Part shown: positions 35,282 through 44,068 of the stretch, piece after piece | How positions within the stretch are numbered: the stretch's first letter is position 1 | How the letters are laid out: each line of letters starts with the position of its first letter | From: JANNNF01 sp963772935 | GTDB lineage: Bacteria > Pseudomonadota > Alphaproteobacteria > Rhodobacterales > Rhodobacteraceae | Reading direction: 5' to 3' | DNA: 64,000 nucleotides | Assembly (NCBI GenBank): GCA_963772935.1 | Contig: CAVYZK010000007.1 | Span: 62,001-126,000, forward strand | Translations under genes and position numbers: made by a program | Notes under the pieces: model-generated | Told to the model about the DNA's origin: nothing | The model's database searches: none | What the model saw: the letters and a program-made list of their open reading frames with translations, nothing else

Positions 35282-35590
35282 TCAGATTGCCAGATCTTCC
35301 GGCTTGTGCCCTGCTTTCAACGCCGCATCAAACCAGCGCGGTTTGCGGCCCCGACCAGACCATGTATCCGCCGCGTCTGCCGGATTGGCATATTTTGCCA
35401 CCGCCGGAGAGCGTTTGCGCGGAACCACGGCACCGGTCAGTTCGGCCAGTGAAAAGCCCATTTCACGGGCTTTTTCTTCCAGCTCGGCGAGGGCTTCCTT
35501 GCGTTTGCGGTCTTCATAGCCGGCGATCTGCTTGGCAACCTGAGATTGCAAATCCTTCAGGTCTTTCAGCGAGAGAGTATTCAGATTCAT
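35282..35590 (-). CDS. hvrA: H-NS family nucleoid/regulatory protein (HvrA-like)
   Basis: 102 aa from ATG 35590. N-terminal coiled-coil oligomerisation region (LSLKDLKDLQSQVAKQIAGYEDRKRKEALAELEEKAREMG) and the H-NS type DNA-binding C-terminus YANPADAADTWSGRGRKPRWF. In R. capsulatus HvrA (same family) is encoded just downstream of regA and activates light-harvesting and reaction-centre genes under low light. It also affects nitrogen fixation genes. The identical gene position here supports orthology. No photosynthesis genes are in the window, so its target set cannot be judged. Confidence 0.9.
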   Translation of the reverse strand: MNLNTLSLKDLKDLQSQVAKQIAGYEDRKRKEALAELEEKAREMGFSLAELTGAVVPRKRSPAVAKYANPADAADTWSGRGRKPRWFDAALKAGHKPEDLAI

Positions 35591-35668
35591 GTCCACCTCG
35601 ATATCCTTTCAAAATAGAAAGTCATCGCTTTTAGAACAGGAATTTCAATCTTGCAATGTAAGCTGCAA

Positions 35669-36223
35669 TTACTTGGGGCTTCGCTTGGCAAGAATTCGCT
35701 GTAATGTGCGGCGGTGCATGCTCAGCCTGCGCGCCGTTTCTGATACGTTCCTGTCGCACATCTCATACACCCGCTGGATATGTTCCCAACGCACCCGGTC
35801 TGCCGACATCGGGTTTTCGGGCGGTGGCGGCAAAGCCTCACCTCGCGCCAGCAACGCATTGGTGACATCATTGGCATCGGCAGGTTTGGACAGGTAATCA
35901 ATCGCGCCGATCTTTACCGCGGCCACGGCCGTGGCAATCGCGCCATAACCGGTCAACACCACGATGCGGCAATCGGGGCGACGGTCACGCAGGGTTTCCA
36001 CCACGTCCAGCCCGTTGCCGTCCTCCAGCCGCAGATCGACGACCGCATAGGCAGGCGGACGGGCCAGGGCAATTGCCTTGCCCGCGGCCACACTTTCCGC
36101 CGTTTCAACCACAAAGCCACGCTTTTCCATTGCCTTGGCAAGACGCTTTACGAACGTCTCATCGTCGTCAACCAGCAAAAGGCTGCGGTCTGCGCCCAGT
36201 TCCGCCCCGATCTCGTCACCCAT
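35669..36223 (-). CDS. regA: Response regulator RegA/PrrA (ActR family)
   Basis: 184 aa, exactly the length of RegA/PrrA. Receiver domain with acidic pocket VDDDE and phospho-acceptor D63 in YAVVDLRLEDGNGLDVVETL. A proline linker (PPPPENPMSADRVRWEHI) precedes the C-terminal Fis-like helix-turn-helix CDRNVSETARRLSMHRRTLQRILAKRSPK, the invariant DNA-binding domain of this family. Controls photosynthesis, CO2 and N2 fixation, respiration and redox genes in response to RegB. ATG 36223 is preferred over 36235. It lies between senC and the hvrA-like gene, as in R. capsulatus. Confidence 0.97.
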   Translation of the reverse strand: MGDEIGAELGADRSLLLVDDDETFVKRLAKAMEKRGFVVETAESVAAGKAIALARPPAYAVVDLRLEDGNGLDVVETLRDRRPDCRIVVLTGYGAIATAVAAVKIGAIDYLSKPADANDVTNALLARGEALPPPPENPMSADRVRWEHIQRVYEMCDRNVSETARRLSMHRRTLQRILAKRSPK

Positions 36224-36284
36224 CACAGCCCCCAAGCGTCAATCTCAAGCAACCACATAGGCTTTAACCCCTATGCCGTCAATT

Positions 36285-36905
36285 TTACGACCCATCCCCT
36301 GCGGCCGTCACAAAGCAGGCAACACTGTCCGCCATCGCCTGTGGCGTGACATCGCGGTTGTAAAAATCCGCAAAGCCCCTGCCGGGCAGCATCAGGTAGG
36401 TGAAGGTCGAATGATCCATCAGATAGTCATCACCGGCCTGCTTTTTGAAGTAGGTCTTATAGGCCAGCGAGACAGCTTTTATCTGGTCCAGCGACCCGGT
36501 AAGTCCGATCATTTTTGGGTGAATGTTGCCGGTGTAATCGGCCAGCACCTGCGGCGTATCCCGTTCAGGGTCGATGGTAATCAAAACCGGCTGCACATCC
36601 AGACCGATTTTATCAAGAATATCGACCGCCTCGGCATTGCGGGTACTGTCGATGGGGCAAACGTCCGGGCAATAGGTATAACCGAAATAGACAAGCGACG
36701 GTTTTGTCAAAACTTGCTGGTCCGTCACGGTGGCCCCGGCTTCGTCCACCAGGGTAAAGGCACCACCGATATCGCCGCCGCCCACCTGCCCGCCCCGGCA
36801 TTGGGCGAACACATCGTCTGACCGCTGGCTATAGACAAACCACGCGGACCCGCCCAGCAAGGCCGCAACCACACCTGCCGCTATCCCGGCATACAGCCTT
36901 GTCAT
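36285..36905 (-). CDS. senC: SCO1/SenC/PrrC copper chaperone
   Basis: 206 aa from ATG 36905. Thioredoxin-fold protein anchored by one N-terminal helix and facing the periplasm. It helps build the CuA/CuB sites of cytochrome c oxidase and affects RegB signalling in Rhodobacter. Copper ligands are present: C79 and C83 in YTYCPDVCP and H165 in YLMDHSTFTYL. The 61-base gap to regA suggests co-transcription (senC-regA-hvrA). It is divergent from regB, with ~90 bases between starts holding both promoters. Confidence 0.95.
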   Translation of the reverse strand: MTRLYAGIAAGVVAALLGGSAWFVYSQRSDDVFAQCRGGQVGGGDIGGAFTLVDEAGATVTDQQVLTKPSLVYFGYTYCPDVCPIDSTRNAEAVDILDKIGLDVQPVLITIDPERDTPQVLADYTGNIHPKMIGLTGSLDQIKAVSLAYKTYFKKQAGDDYLMDHSTFTYLMLPGRGFADFYNRDVTPQAMADSVACFVTAAGDGS

Positions 36906-36996
36906 CTTGCACCTCATCGTCTGATACTTCTGGCGGCAGTGATCTTCCAAGACACCGCACTTCGCAATGGGTCACTTTGCCCACCAAGGACACCAG

Positions 36997-38370
36997 ATGC
37001 CCGACACACCCTTCGGCCTGATTTCGCGCGATACCCGCAGCGACTGGGTGCGCCTTCGCACGCTGATCATGCTGCGCTGGATGGCGATTGTCGGTCAACT
37101 TGCCGCGATCATCGTGGCCGACCGTATCTATGCGCTGCAACTGCCGTTGGGTCTTTGCTACATGGCCGTCGGCGCGTCTATCATTGCCAACCTGATTTCG
37201 ATCTTTGTCTTCCCGGAAAACAAGCGCCTGTCCGAGGCAGAGGCCTTGCTGACCCTGCTGTTCGATCTGTCGCAACTGTCGTTCCTGATCTTTCTGACCG
37301 GCGGGCTGACCAACCCCTTTGCTCTGCTCATCCTTGCGCCCGTCACCATTTCTGCCTCAGCACTCGAACTGCGCACGACGGTCTTGTTGGGCATAGCTGC
37401 AATCTCGCTGATCACGCTGACTTCGTTCATCAACGTGCCCCTGCGGTTTGAAGACGGCTCTGTTCTGGGTGTTCCGGCGATTTTCGAGTTTGGCTATCTG
37501 TTGGCAATCGTCATCGGCATCCTGTTTCTGGGTCTCTATTCCCGCAAGGTGGCGACCGAAATCAGGTCTATGTCGGACGCTCTGTTGGCCACCCAGATGG
37601 CCCTTGCCCGCGAACAGAAGCTGACCGATCTGGGCGGGGTGGTCGCCGCCGCAGCGCATGAGTTGGGCACGCCTCTGGCAACGATAAAGCTGGTCAGCTC
37701 GGAACTGATGGATGAACTGGCAGACCGGCCCGACCTGCTGGCCGACGCCGTGCTGATCCGCGAACAGGCCGACCGCTGCCGGGATATCCTGCACAGTATG
37801 GGTCGTGCGGGTAAGGACGATCTGCTGATGCGGCAGGCCCCGCTGGAAACTGTGTTGCGTGAGGCCGCCGAACCTCACATCTCACGCGGCAAGAGGGTGG
37901 AGTTTTCGCTGCCCGAAGCCCCCCAACCTGCCATTCTGCGCCGCCCCGAAGTGATCCACGGCCTGCGCAACCTCATTCAGAATGCGGTGGATTTTGCCCA
38001 TAGCGCGGTCTGGATCGAGGGCGAATGGACAGATCGCACCCTGACCATCCGCATCATTGATGACGGCACCGGCTACCCACCCCATGTGATTGGCCGGATC
38101 GGAGACCCCTTTGTGCGGGCCCGCCAGTCGGAACAAGACCTTGCCCTGCGGCCTGACTATGAAGGTATGGGTCTGGGTCTGTTCATAGCCAAGACCCTGC
38201 TGGAACGGTCCGGTGCCGATCTGACCTTTGCCAACGCGTCAGACCCGTTCCTTACGCCGGAAGAACGCCCGGAACGGTCGGGTGCGGTGGTCGAGGTGAT
38301 CTGGCCACTGGCAAAAATCGTTGTTCCGCCAGCGGGGCCTCTGGGCCAGAACAGCCGGTTCGATCCTTAG
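36997..38370 (+). CDS. regB: Redox sensor histidine kinase RegB/PrrB
   Basis: 457 aa. Six-helix membrane domain followed by a dimerisation/H-box and HATPase domain. The quinone-binding heptapeptide GGLTNPF is at 102-108. The phosphorylated His is H221 in AHELGTPLATI, and the redox-active Cys is C261 in DRCRDIL (R. capsulatus H225 and C265, same spacing). Further on come the N-box NLIQNAVDFA, DDGTGYP and GMGLGLFIAKTLLERSGA. All functional residues are kept. ATG 36997 matches RegB starts. It is divergent from the senC-regA-hvrA run. Confidence 0.97.
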   Translation: MPDTPFGLISRDTRSDWVRLRTLIMLRWMAIVGQLAAIIVADRIYALQLPLGLCYMAVGASIIANLISIFVFPENKRLSEAEALLTLLFDLSQLSFLIFLTGGLTNPFALLILAPVTISASALELRTTVLLGIAAISLITLTSFINVPLRFEDGSVLGVPAIFEFGYLLAIVIGILFLGLYSRKVATEIRSMSDALLATQMALAREQKLTDLGGVVAAAAHELGTPLATIKLVSSELMDELADRPDLLADAVLIREQADRCRDILHSMGRAGKDDLLMRQAPLETVLREAAEPHISRGKRVEFSLPEAPQPAILRRPEVIHGLRNLIQNAVDFAHSAVWIEGEWTDRTLTIRIIDDGTGYPPHVIGRIGDPFVRARQSEQDLALRPDYEGMGLGLFIAKTLLERSGADLTFANASDPFLTPEERPERSGAVVEVIWPLAKIVVPPAGPLGQNSRFDP

Positions 38371-38391
38371 CCGCTGTCCACAATTCATTTT

Positions 38392-38454
38392 ATCCTGCAT
38401 ACCGCGCAGGATTTAACCCGGCGTTAACTTTGTCGCGCCTAAGTGGTATCCTGC
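38392..38454. repeat. Three copies of ATCCTGC (one inverted) before the PAS gene
   Basis: ATCCTGC at 38392-38398, its inverted partner GCAGGAT at 38406-38412 (7-base loop), and a third direct copy at 38448-38454, 18 bases before the ATG. The first pair may form a weak terminator after regB, or the set may be an operator. No factor is assigned. Confidence 0.35.
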
Positions 38455-38471
38455 AACCCACGGGATAGCAC

Positions 38472-40046
38472 ATGCTGTTTGATTGGATCTCGGCTATCGG
38501 ACTGGTACTTACAGCGGCGCTTTCAGCCTGTATCGGCCTGTTTTTGCTCGCCAGCCTGCACAGGCGGGCCGATGATCCGCGCCCTGACAGCATCTTTGCC
38601 GCGCAAGGGATCGGCACCCAGTTTCTGTTTGACGGCGATGTGCTGGTGGATGCCACCCCAACCGCGCGTTCGATGATCGCGCAAAACCCGTTGCGCGGCG
38701 GGCCGTGGCTGCGCCTGATGGCGCGGCTTGGCCCCCGCTTTCCCGATCTGGAAACCCGTGTGCTGACCCTTGCGCAGGATGGACAGTTCACGCTGGCTGC
38801 CGAAGGCGACGGCACGACGCTGCTGCTGCGCGGTGAAATGGTCGGCGGCTTGACCCGCCTGACCCTGATCGACCCCGATACAGACACAACCCGCCCGGGA
38901 CCGGATACCGCCGCCCTGCTGTCGCTGAACGATGAATTGGCGACACTGCGCCTGATCGTCAGCAATGCGCCGGTTCTGATCTGGCGCGAACGGGCGGATG
39001 GCGAGGTTGTCTGGGCCAACGCAGCTTATCTGTCACGCGCAACCGACCGTCTGTTGCCCGGTCAGGAACTGACCTGGCCGCTGCCCCGCATGTTTGACCG
39101 TACCGCCAGCACCCAGGGTGTCAGCGGCCAACGGCAACGGCTCGATATACCGGATGGCTTGCAATGGTATGATCTGATGGGGGTGGCTGATGGCAACGGG
39201 CGCATGGTCTTTGCCCTGCCTGCCGATGCGACGGTACTGGCCGAGTCGTCCTTGCGTGAATTCATGCAAACCCTGACCAAAACCTTTGCCCACCTGCCCA
39301 TCGGACTTGCGATCTTTGACCGCAATCGCCAGCTGCAACTGTTCAACCCCGCTTTGCTGGACCTGACCTCCCTGCCCCCAGATTTCCTGTCGGCCCGCCC
39401 CACCCTGATGTCGGTGCTGGATGCGATGCGCGACCGTGCGATGATCCCGGAGCCTAAGGATTACCGCTCATGGCGCAAACAGATGATGGATCTGGAACAG
39501 GCGGCATCCTCTGGCCTGTATGAAGATACGTGGAGCCTGCCGGGCGGGCAGACCTACCGCGTCATTGGCAGGCCACACCCCAACGGCGCGCTGGCCCTGA
39601 TGTTTGAGGATATCTCGACCGAGATGTCACGCACCCGCCGCTACCGCGCCGATCTGGAACTGGGGCAATCGGTGTTTGACGCGCTGGAGGAAGGCATTGC
39701 AGTGTTTTCGCAATCCGGCAATCTGGTGATGACCAACGCCGCCTATTGTCGGTTGTGGCAACACCATCCGGCGGAACTGCTGTCGGATGCTGGCATCCGG
39801 TCGCTGAACCGCTGGTGGCGCGACCATTCCGCCCCCAGCCTGCTGTGGGATGATGCCGAAAGCTTTGTCTTCACCCTTGGTGACCGCGATCCATGGGAAG
39901 GCGAAATACGCCTGCCCGATGGCCGCTTGATCCTGTGTCGCTTTGCTGGTCTGGCGGGTGGCGCGACATTGGTGTCGTTTCGCCCCACCCGCGCAGACAG
40001 TGCCAGCCTTGGGTTTGTCCCGGGCCTCGACCGCCTGACCGCCTGA
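38472..40046 (+). CDS. PAS-domain protein without kinase domain
   Basis: 524 aa. One N-terminal membrane helix (about 7-28), then at least two PAS-like modules: one around LRLIVSNAPVLIWRERADGEVVWANAAYLSRA (about 155-250) and one around FAHLPIGLAIFDRNRQLQLFNPALLDL (about 270-380). A third FDALEEGIAVFSQSGNLVMTNAAYCRLW follows (about 400-500). Histidine-kinase H-box, HATPase, GGDEF or EAL motifs are absent, so any signal output must pass through partners. Such PAS proteins are common next to regulatory genes in Rhodobacterales. It directly follows regB, which may be functionally related (inference). Confidence 0.85.
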   Translation: MLFDWISAIGLVLTAALSACIGLFLLASLHRRADDPRPDSIFAAQGIGTQFLFDGDVLVDATPTARSMIAQNPLRGGPWLRLMARLGPRFPDLETRVLTLAQDGQFTLAAEGDGTTLLLRGEMVGGLTRLTLIDPDTDTTRPGPDTAALLSLNDELATLRLIVSNAPVLIWRERADGEVVWANAAYLSRATDRLLPGQELTWPLPRMFDRTASTQGVSGQRQRLDIPDGLQWYDLMGVADGNGRMVFALPADATVLAESSLREFMQTLTKTFAHLPIGLAIFDRNRQLQLFNPALLDLTSLPPDFLSARPTLMSVLDAMRDRAMIPEPKDYRSWRKQMMDLEQAASSGLYEDTWSLPGGQTYRVIGRPHPNGALALMFEDISTEMSRTRRYRADLELGQSVFDALEEGIAVFSQSGNLVMTNAAYCRLWQHHPAELLSDAGIRSLNRWWRDHSAPSLLWDDAESFVFTLGDRDPWEGEIRLPDGRLILCRFAGLAGGATLVSFRPTRADSASLGFVPGLDRLTA

Positions 40047-40051
40047 CCCAG

Positions 40052-41554
40052 TTACAGGTCGGACGGCAACAGGTCTGCCGGAAGGTTCTGATAGCTGACA
40101 GGCCGCAACCAGCGCCGGATTGCCATCGTGCCCACCGAGGTCGCGCCAAAGTTGGTGGACGCCGGATAGGGCCCGCCATGCACCATGGCCTCGGAAACCT
40201 CGACCCCGGTCGGAAAGCCATTCGCCAAAATGCGCCCGGCCTTGCGGTCCAGCACGGGCAGCAATTGGCGAGCGGCATCTGTATCGGCGGCATCCAGGTG
40301 CAATGTGCAGGTCAACTGCCCCTCCATGGCCTTCGCCAAAGCGATCATCTGATCCAGATCTCGCACCGTGACGACTATGGCAAGCGGGCCAAACACCTCA
40401 TGCGACAGCGCCGGATTGGCCAGATAGTCATCGCCCGAAACCCGGAACAGCGCAGGCGTGGCGGTGCGGCCGACACTGTCCGAGGTGACAAGCGTGTCAA
40501 CGCCACCCTCCCCTGCAATCCGATCACGCTCCTTGCTGTATGCCGCCGCAATTCCATCGGTCAGCATGGTCTGCGCGCCCATCGGGGCCAGTGCGGCCTG
40601 CGCCGCCGCCACAAACGCCTCTGCCTCTGGTCCCGCGACCACCACCGCAATCCCCGGATTGGTACAGAACTGCCCCGCCCCCATGGTCAGCGACCCCGCC
40701 CAACCGGCGGCAATCGCAGCGCCGCGGGCAGCAACCGCATGGGGCAGCAGGAACATCGGGTTCACCGACCCCAACTCGCCATAAAACGGCACTGGATTTG
40801 GCCTCTGCGCGCACAGATCAAACAGCGCCCGACCGCCCGCCAAGCTGCCGGTAAAGCCCACCGCCGTGATCAGCGGATGCTGCACCAACGCCTCACCCAC
40901 AGCGCGACCATCACCCTGCACCAGACTGAACACGCCCGGATGGACGCCACAGGCAGCAATCGCCGCCGCAATTGCTTGGGCAATAATCTCACCCGTGCCC
41001 GGATGCGCCGGATGGCCCTTGACCACAACCGGACAGCCCGCCGCCAAAGCCGAGGCGGTATCGCCCCCCGCAGTTGAGAACGCCAACGGAAAATTTGACG
41101 CGCCAAACACTGCAACAGGCCCGACGGCCCGCTGCATCAGGCGAATTTCCGGGCGGGGCATCGGGGTGCGGTCGGGCAGGGCCACATCCACCCGCTGATC
41201 CAGAAAATCGACCTTGCGGATATGGTTCGCGAACAGCCGCAACTGGCCCGTGGTGCGGCCACGCTCCCCCTCCAGCCGGGCGGTCGGCAACCCGGTTTCT
41301 GCTGTGCCAATGGCGGTGATCTCTGGGCCACGGGCCTCAATCTCATCGGCGATACGGTCCAGAAAGGCCGCGCGATCCGTGCGCGACAGGGCAGAATAGG
41401 ACCAGAACGCGTCTTCCGCGGCCTCGCACGCCGCATCCACATCGGCCGCCGTGCCGACCGAGACGGCCAACGCATCGCCTGTGGCGGGGGAGGATAGAAA
41501 GGTTTGCGCACCCTGCACCCAGGCGCCCGCTATCAGATGTTTACCGGTCAACAT
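40052..41554 (-). CDS. NADP-type aldehyde dehydrogenase (2-oxoglutarate-semialdehyde type)
   Basis: 500 aa from ATG 41554. Aldehyde dehydrogenase superfamily member of the group that oxidises 2,5-dioxopentanoate (alpha-ketoglutarate semialdehyde) to 2-oxoglutarate in pentose, hydroxyproline or sugar-acid breakdown. Group-typical features: LIAGAWV, ETGLPTARLEGERGRTTGQLRLFA, FGASNFPLAFSTAGGDTASALAAGCPVVVKGHP, the catalytic Glu in PFYGELGSVNP, the catalytic Cys in AGQFCTNPG and the C-terminal HGGPYPASTNFGATSVG. It is divergent from the YHS gene. No pentose or proline genes are adjacent, so the pathway is undetermined. Confidence 0.88.
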   Translation of the reverse strand: MLTGKHLIAGAWVQGAQTFLSSPATGDALAVSVGTAADVDAACEAAEDAFWSYSALSRTDRAAFLDRIADEIEARGPEITAIGTAETGLPTARLEGERGRTTGQLRLFANHIRKVDFLDQRVDVALPDRTPMPRPEIRLMQRAVGPVAVFGASNFPLAFSTAGGDTASALAAGCPVVVKGHPAHPGTGEIIAQAIAAAIAACGVHPGVFSLVQGDGRAVGEALVQHPLITAVGFTGSLAGGRALFDLCAQRPNPVPFYGELGSVNPMFLLPHAVAARGAAIAAGWAGSLTMGAGQFCTNPGIAVVVAGPEAEAFVAAAQAALAPMGAQTMLTDGIAAAYSKERDRIAGEGGVDTLVTSDSVGRTATPALFRVSGDDYLANPALSHEVFGPLAIVVTVRDLDQMIALAKAMEGQLTCTLHLDAADTDAARQLLPVLDRKAGRILANGFPTGVEVSEAMVHGGPYPASTNFGATSVGTMAIRRWLRPVSYQNLPADLLPSDL

Positions 41555-41755
41555 CACATATCCTTTTCGCTATATATGGACGGCGTTTATGCTTGTCTTT
41601 GGCATTACAGCGCGGGAACGGCCTGTCCAGCCCCCATGCACCGACCGCCGCACTTTATCCCACGCGCAAGGACGATCACATTCCCGTCAGCCGAGTAATG
41701 GCCCCGACGTCCAGCCCGAACTGCCCGGGGTGAGTTGTAACCAAAGGACTGCGCC

Positions 41756-42274
41756 ATGATCCGATACATCGCCCTTGCCATGCTACTTGTCCCCGTTTCA
41801 GGGGCGGCTTTTGCTGGCGACCAATATGTAGATAAGACCGGATTTGCCGTATCGGGCTATGATGTGGTCTCATATTTCAACCTGCACCAAGCGGGCGTCG
41901 GCCATACCCAGCCCGCCCCGGCATCGGGCAAGGCCAGTATCACCGCCGATTACAATGGCGCGACCTTTGCCTTTGCGACCACCGCCAACCGCGATGCCTT
42001 TACTGCCAATCCCGCCGCCTATGCCCCGCAGTATGACGGGCATTGCGCCTATGGCGTTGCAAAGGGTGGCAAAGTGCCGGGCAACCCGACGCTGTGGCGG
42101 ATCGTTGATGGCAAACTGTATCTGAACATCACCAAAAATGTAGTCGGATTTTGGGAAGAAGACATTCCCGGCAACCTGCAAAAATCGACGGAAAACTGGG
42201 GTGGGTTGGAGCCTGAAGCCGCCTCACATGACAAGATCCCCAACTTTACTTCGGCAGCCCCGGTTGCGAATTAG
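41756..42274 (+). CDS. YHS-domain exported protein
   Basis: 172 aa. Signal peptide MIRYIALAMLLVPVSGAAFAG with cleavage after AFA. The body is one YHS-type domain: FAVSGYDVVSYFN near the start and YNGATFAFATTANRDAFTANPAAYAPQYDGHCAYGVAKGG, which carries the conserved Tyr, Cys and Gly. The C-terminus is polar. YHS domains often bind metals; periplasmic single-domain versions are poorly characterised. It is transcribed toward the ThDP-enzyme gene 72 bases downstream. Confidence 0.9.
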   Translation: MIRYIALAMLLVPVSGAAFAGDQYVDKTGFAVSGYDVVSYFNLHQAGVGHTQPAPASGKASITADYNGATFAFATTANRDAFTANPAAYAPQYDGHCAYGVAKGGKVPGNPTLWRIVDGKLYLNITKNVVGFWEEDIPGNLQKSTENWGGLEPEAASHDKIPNFTSAAPVAN

Positions 42275-42346
42275 GGCCGTTGCGGCCACCATAGACCCAG
42301 ATGAAACAGAAGCCTCGGGCCCGCGCCCACGGGCCGGAGGCTGACC

Positions 42347-43945
42347 TTGACCACACTTACAACGACCGGAGCCGATGTCATCGGTCAAGCCCTTGCCCGT
42401 GCCGGGGCCACTCATGCTTTTGGCATTCCGGGGGGTGAAGTTCTGGCGCTGATGCAGGGGTTGGACAGTGCAGGCGTGCGGTTTGTGCTGGTCAAACACG
42501 AAAACAGCGGCGGCTTTTTTGCCGAAGGGCACTGGCATGCGACAGGCGCTTTGCCGGTGCTGATCGCGACCCTTGGGCCGGGGGTGGCCAATGCAGTGAA
42601 CGTGGTGGCAAACGCCATGCAAGACCGGGTGCCGCTGATCTTTCTGACCGGCTGTGTCGATGCAGCCGAAGCCGAAACCTATACACATCAGGTGTTTGAC
42701 CATCAGGCGATGCTGCGCCCCGTGGTCAAGGCATCGCTGCGGGCAAGTGCCGGAGCCGTTGGGGCGGTGATGGCAAAGGCGATTGCGATTGCCACGTCGG
42801 GCCAGCCCGGCCCCGTGCATATCGATGTCCCGATTTCAGTCGCCGAAGGGTTGGAGGTTGACCCCGGCCTGTCCGTTCCCACCGCCCAACCCGGTCTGCC
42901 GCCTGCCACCCTTCTGGCATCGGCGCGGGCCGTGTTGGCTGCGGCCACCCGCCCCTTGGCGATTGCGGGCGTGGATGCGGTGAACGAAGGTGCTGGACCT
43001 GCGATTGCGGCCTTTTGCATCGCGCATGACATTCCCCTGATCACCACCTACAAAGGCAAGGGCCTGCTAGCCGAGGATCACGCCTTGTGCCTTGGCGGTG
43101 CCGGCCTGTCGCCCAAGGCCGACAAAGTTCTGATGCCGCTGATCGCGCAGGCGGATGCCATCTTGCTGCTGGGCTACGACCCGATTGAGATGCGCATCGG
43201 CTGGCGCAACCCATGGCGCGCGGATCAGCCGGTGGTCGAGATTGCGCCCGTGCTGCGCACCCATGGCATGCATCGGGTGGACCATGCGCTGTGCGGCAAT
43301 CTGGCAGAAACGCTTGCGGCCCTGCACCACGACGCCCCACCGCGCTGGTCGGTGGCACCACAGCGCGCGGCGTTGAAAGCCGCGTTCACGGGGCCGGATC
43401 ACTGGGGGCCGCACGCCGTGTTCCGCACTCTGCGCCAAGAACTGCCCCCCGAAACCATCGCCACTGCAGATTCTGGCGCACACCGGATTCTTGTCAGCCA
43501 GATGTGGGATTGCCCCGCCCCCCGCCTGATGCTTCAATCGTCCGCCCTGTGTACGATGGCCTGCGCGGTGCCTCTTGCGGCGGGCGCAAAGCTGGGTCGG
43601 CCTGATGTGCCGGTGGTGGCCTTCGTCGGTGATGCGGGGCTGGAGATGGGGGCGGGCGAGCTTGCCACCCTGCGTGACCTGCGCCTGCCACTTATCATCT
43701 GCGTCTTGGTGGACGAAAGCCTGACCTTGATCGAGATGAAACAGCGGGGCAGCCAGCGCCCCAACCTTGGTGTCGATTTTGGCGGCACCGACTTTCCCGC
43801 CCTTGCGCAGGCGTTTGGCGGTCATGGCGTCTGGGTCGATGATGTTGCAACCCTGCGGACTGAAATCGCCGCAGCACTGCCGCGGCCGCAGTTCACTGTG
43901 ATTGCCGCGCGGATTGGCCGCCGTTCGTATGACGGGGCATTTTAG
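42347..43945 (+). CDS. Thiamine diphosphate-dependent enzyme (acetolactate synthase large-subunit-like)
   Basis: 532 aa from a TTG start at 42347, with GGAGG 7 bases upstream. Three-domain IlvB-type layout. The N-terminal Pyr domain has activating Glu E52 in VKHENSGGFFAEGHW and ATLGPGVANAVN. The middle domain starts around LASARAVLAAATRPLAIAG, and the C-terminal PP domain has the Mg/ThDP motif GDAGLEMGAGELATLRDLRLPLIICVLVD. An Asp-Glu replaces the usual final Asn of the GDGX-N motif region, and the middle domain lacks an obvious FAD-binding pattern. So acetolactate synthase activity is unproven; a 2-keto-acid decarboxylase or lyase is equally possible. Followed by the TTC38-like gene. Confidence 0.85.
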   Translation: MTTLTTTGADVIGQALARAGATHAFGIPGGEVLALMQGLDSAGVRFVLVKHENSGGFFAEGHWHATGALPVLIATLGPGVANAVNVVANAMQDRVPLIFLTGCVDAAEAETYTHQVFDHQAMLRPVVKASLRASAGAVGAVMAKAIAIATSGQPGPVHIDVPISVAEGLEVDPGLSVPTAQPGLPPATLLASARAVLAAATRPLAIAGVDAVNEGAGPAIAAFCIAHDIPLITTYKGKGLLAEDHALCLGGAGLSPKADKVLMPLIAQADAILLLGYDPIEMRIGWRNPWRADQPVVEIAPVLRTHGMHRVDHALCGNLAETLAALHHDAPPRWSVAPQRAALKAAFTGPDHWGPHAVFRTLRQELPPETIATADSGAHRILVSQMWDCPAPRLMLQSSALCTMACAVPLAAGAKLGRPDVPVVAFVGDAGLEMGAGELATLRDLRLPLIICVLVDESLTLIEMKQRGSQRPNLGVDFGGTDFPALAQAFGGHGVWVDDVATLRTEIAAALPRPQFTVIAARIGRRSYDGAF

Positions 43946-44068
43946 GGCATTTATCCTCACATCGCTGTGAAAGAGATGAAATGTCCCCTGTTTGCGTAAC
44001 GAAGACAGGTGCCTGTGCGAACCTGACTGCATAGACAATCGACCCCAGGCCTTGCAAAGGAACCGCCC

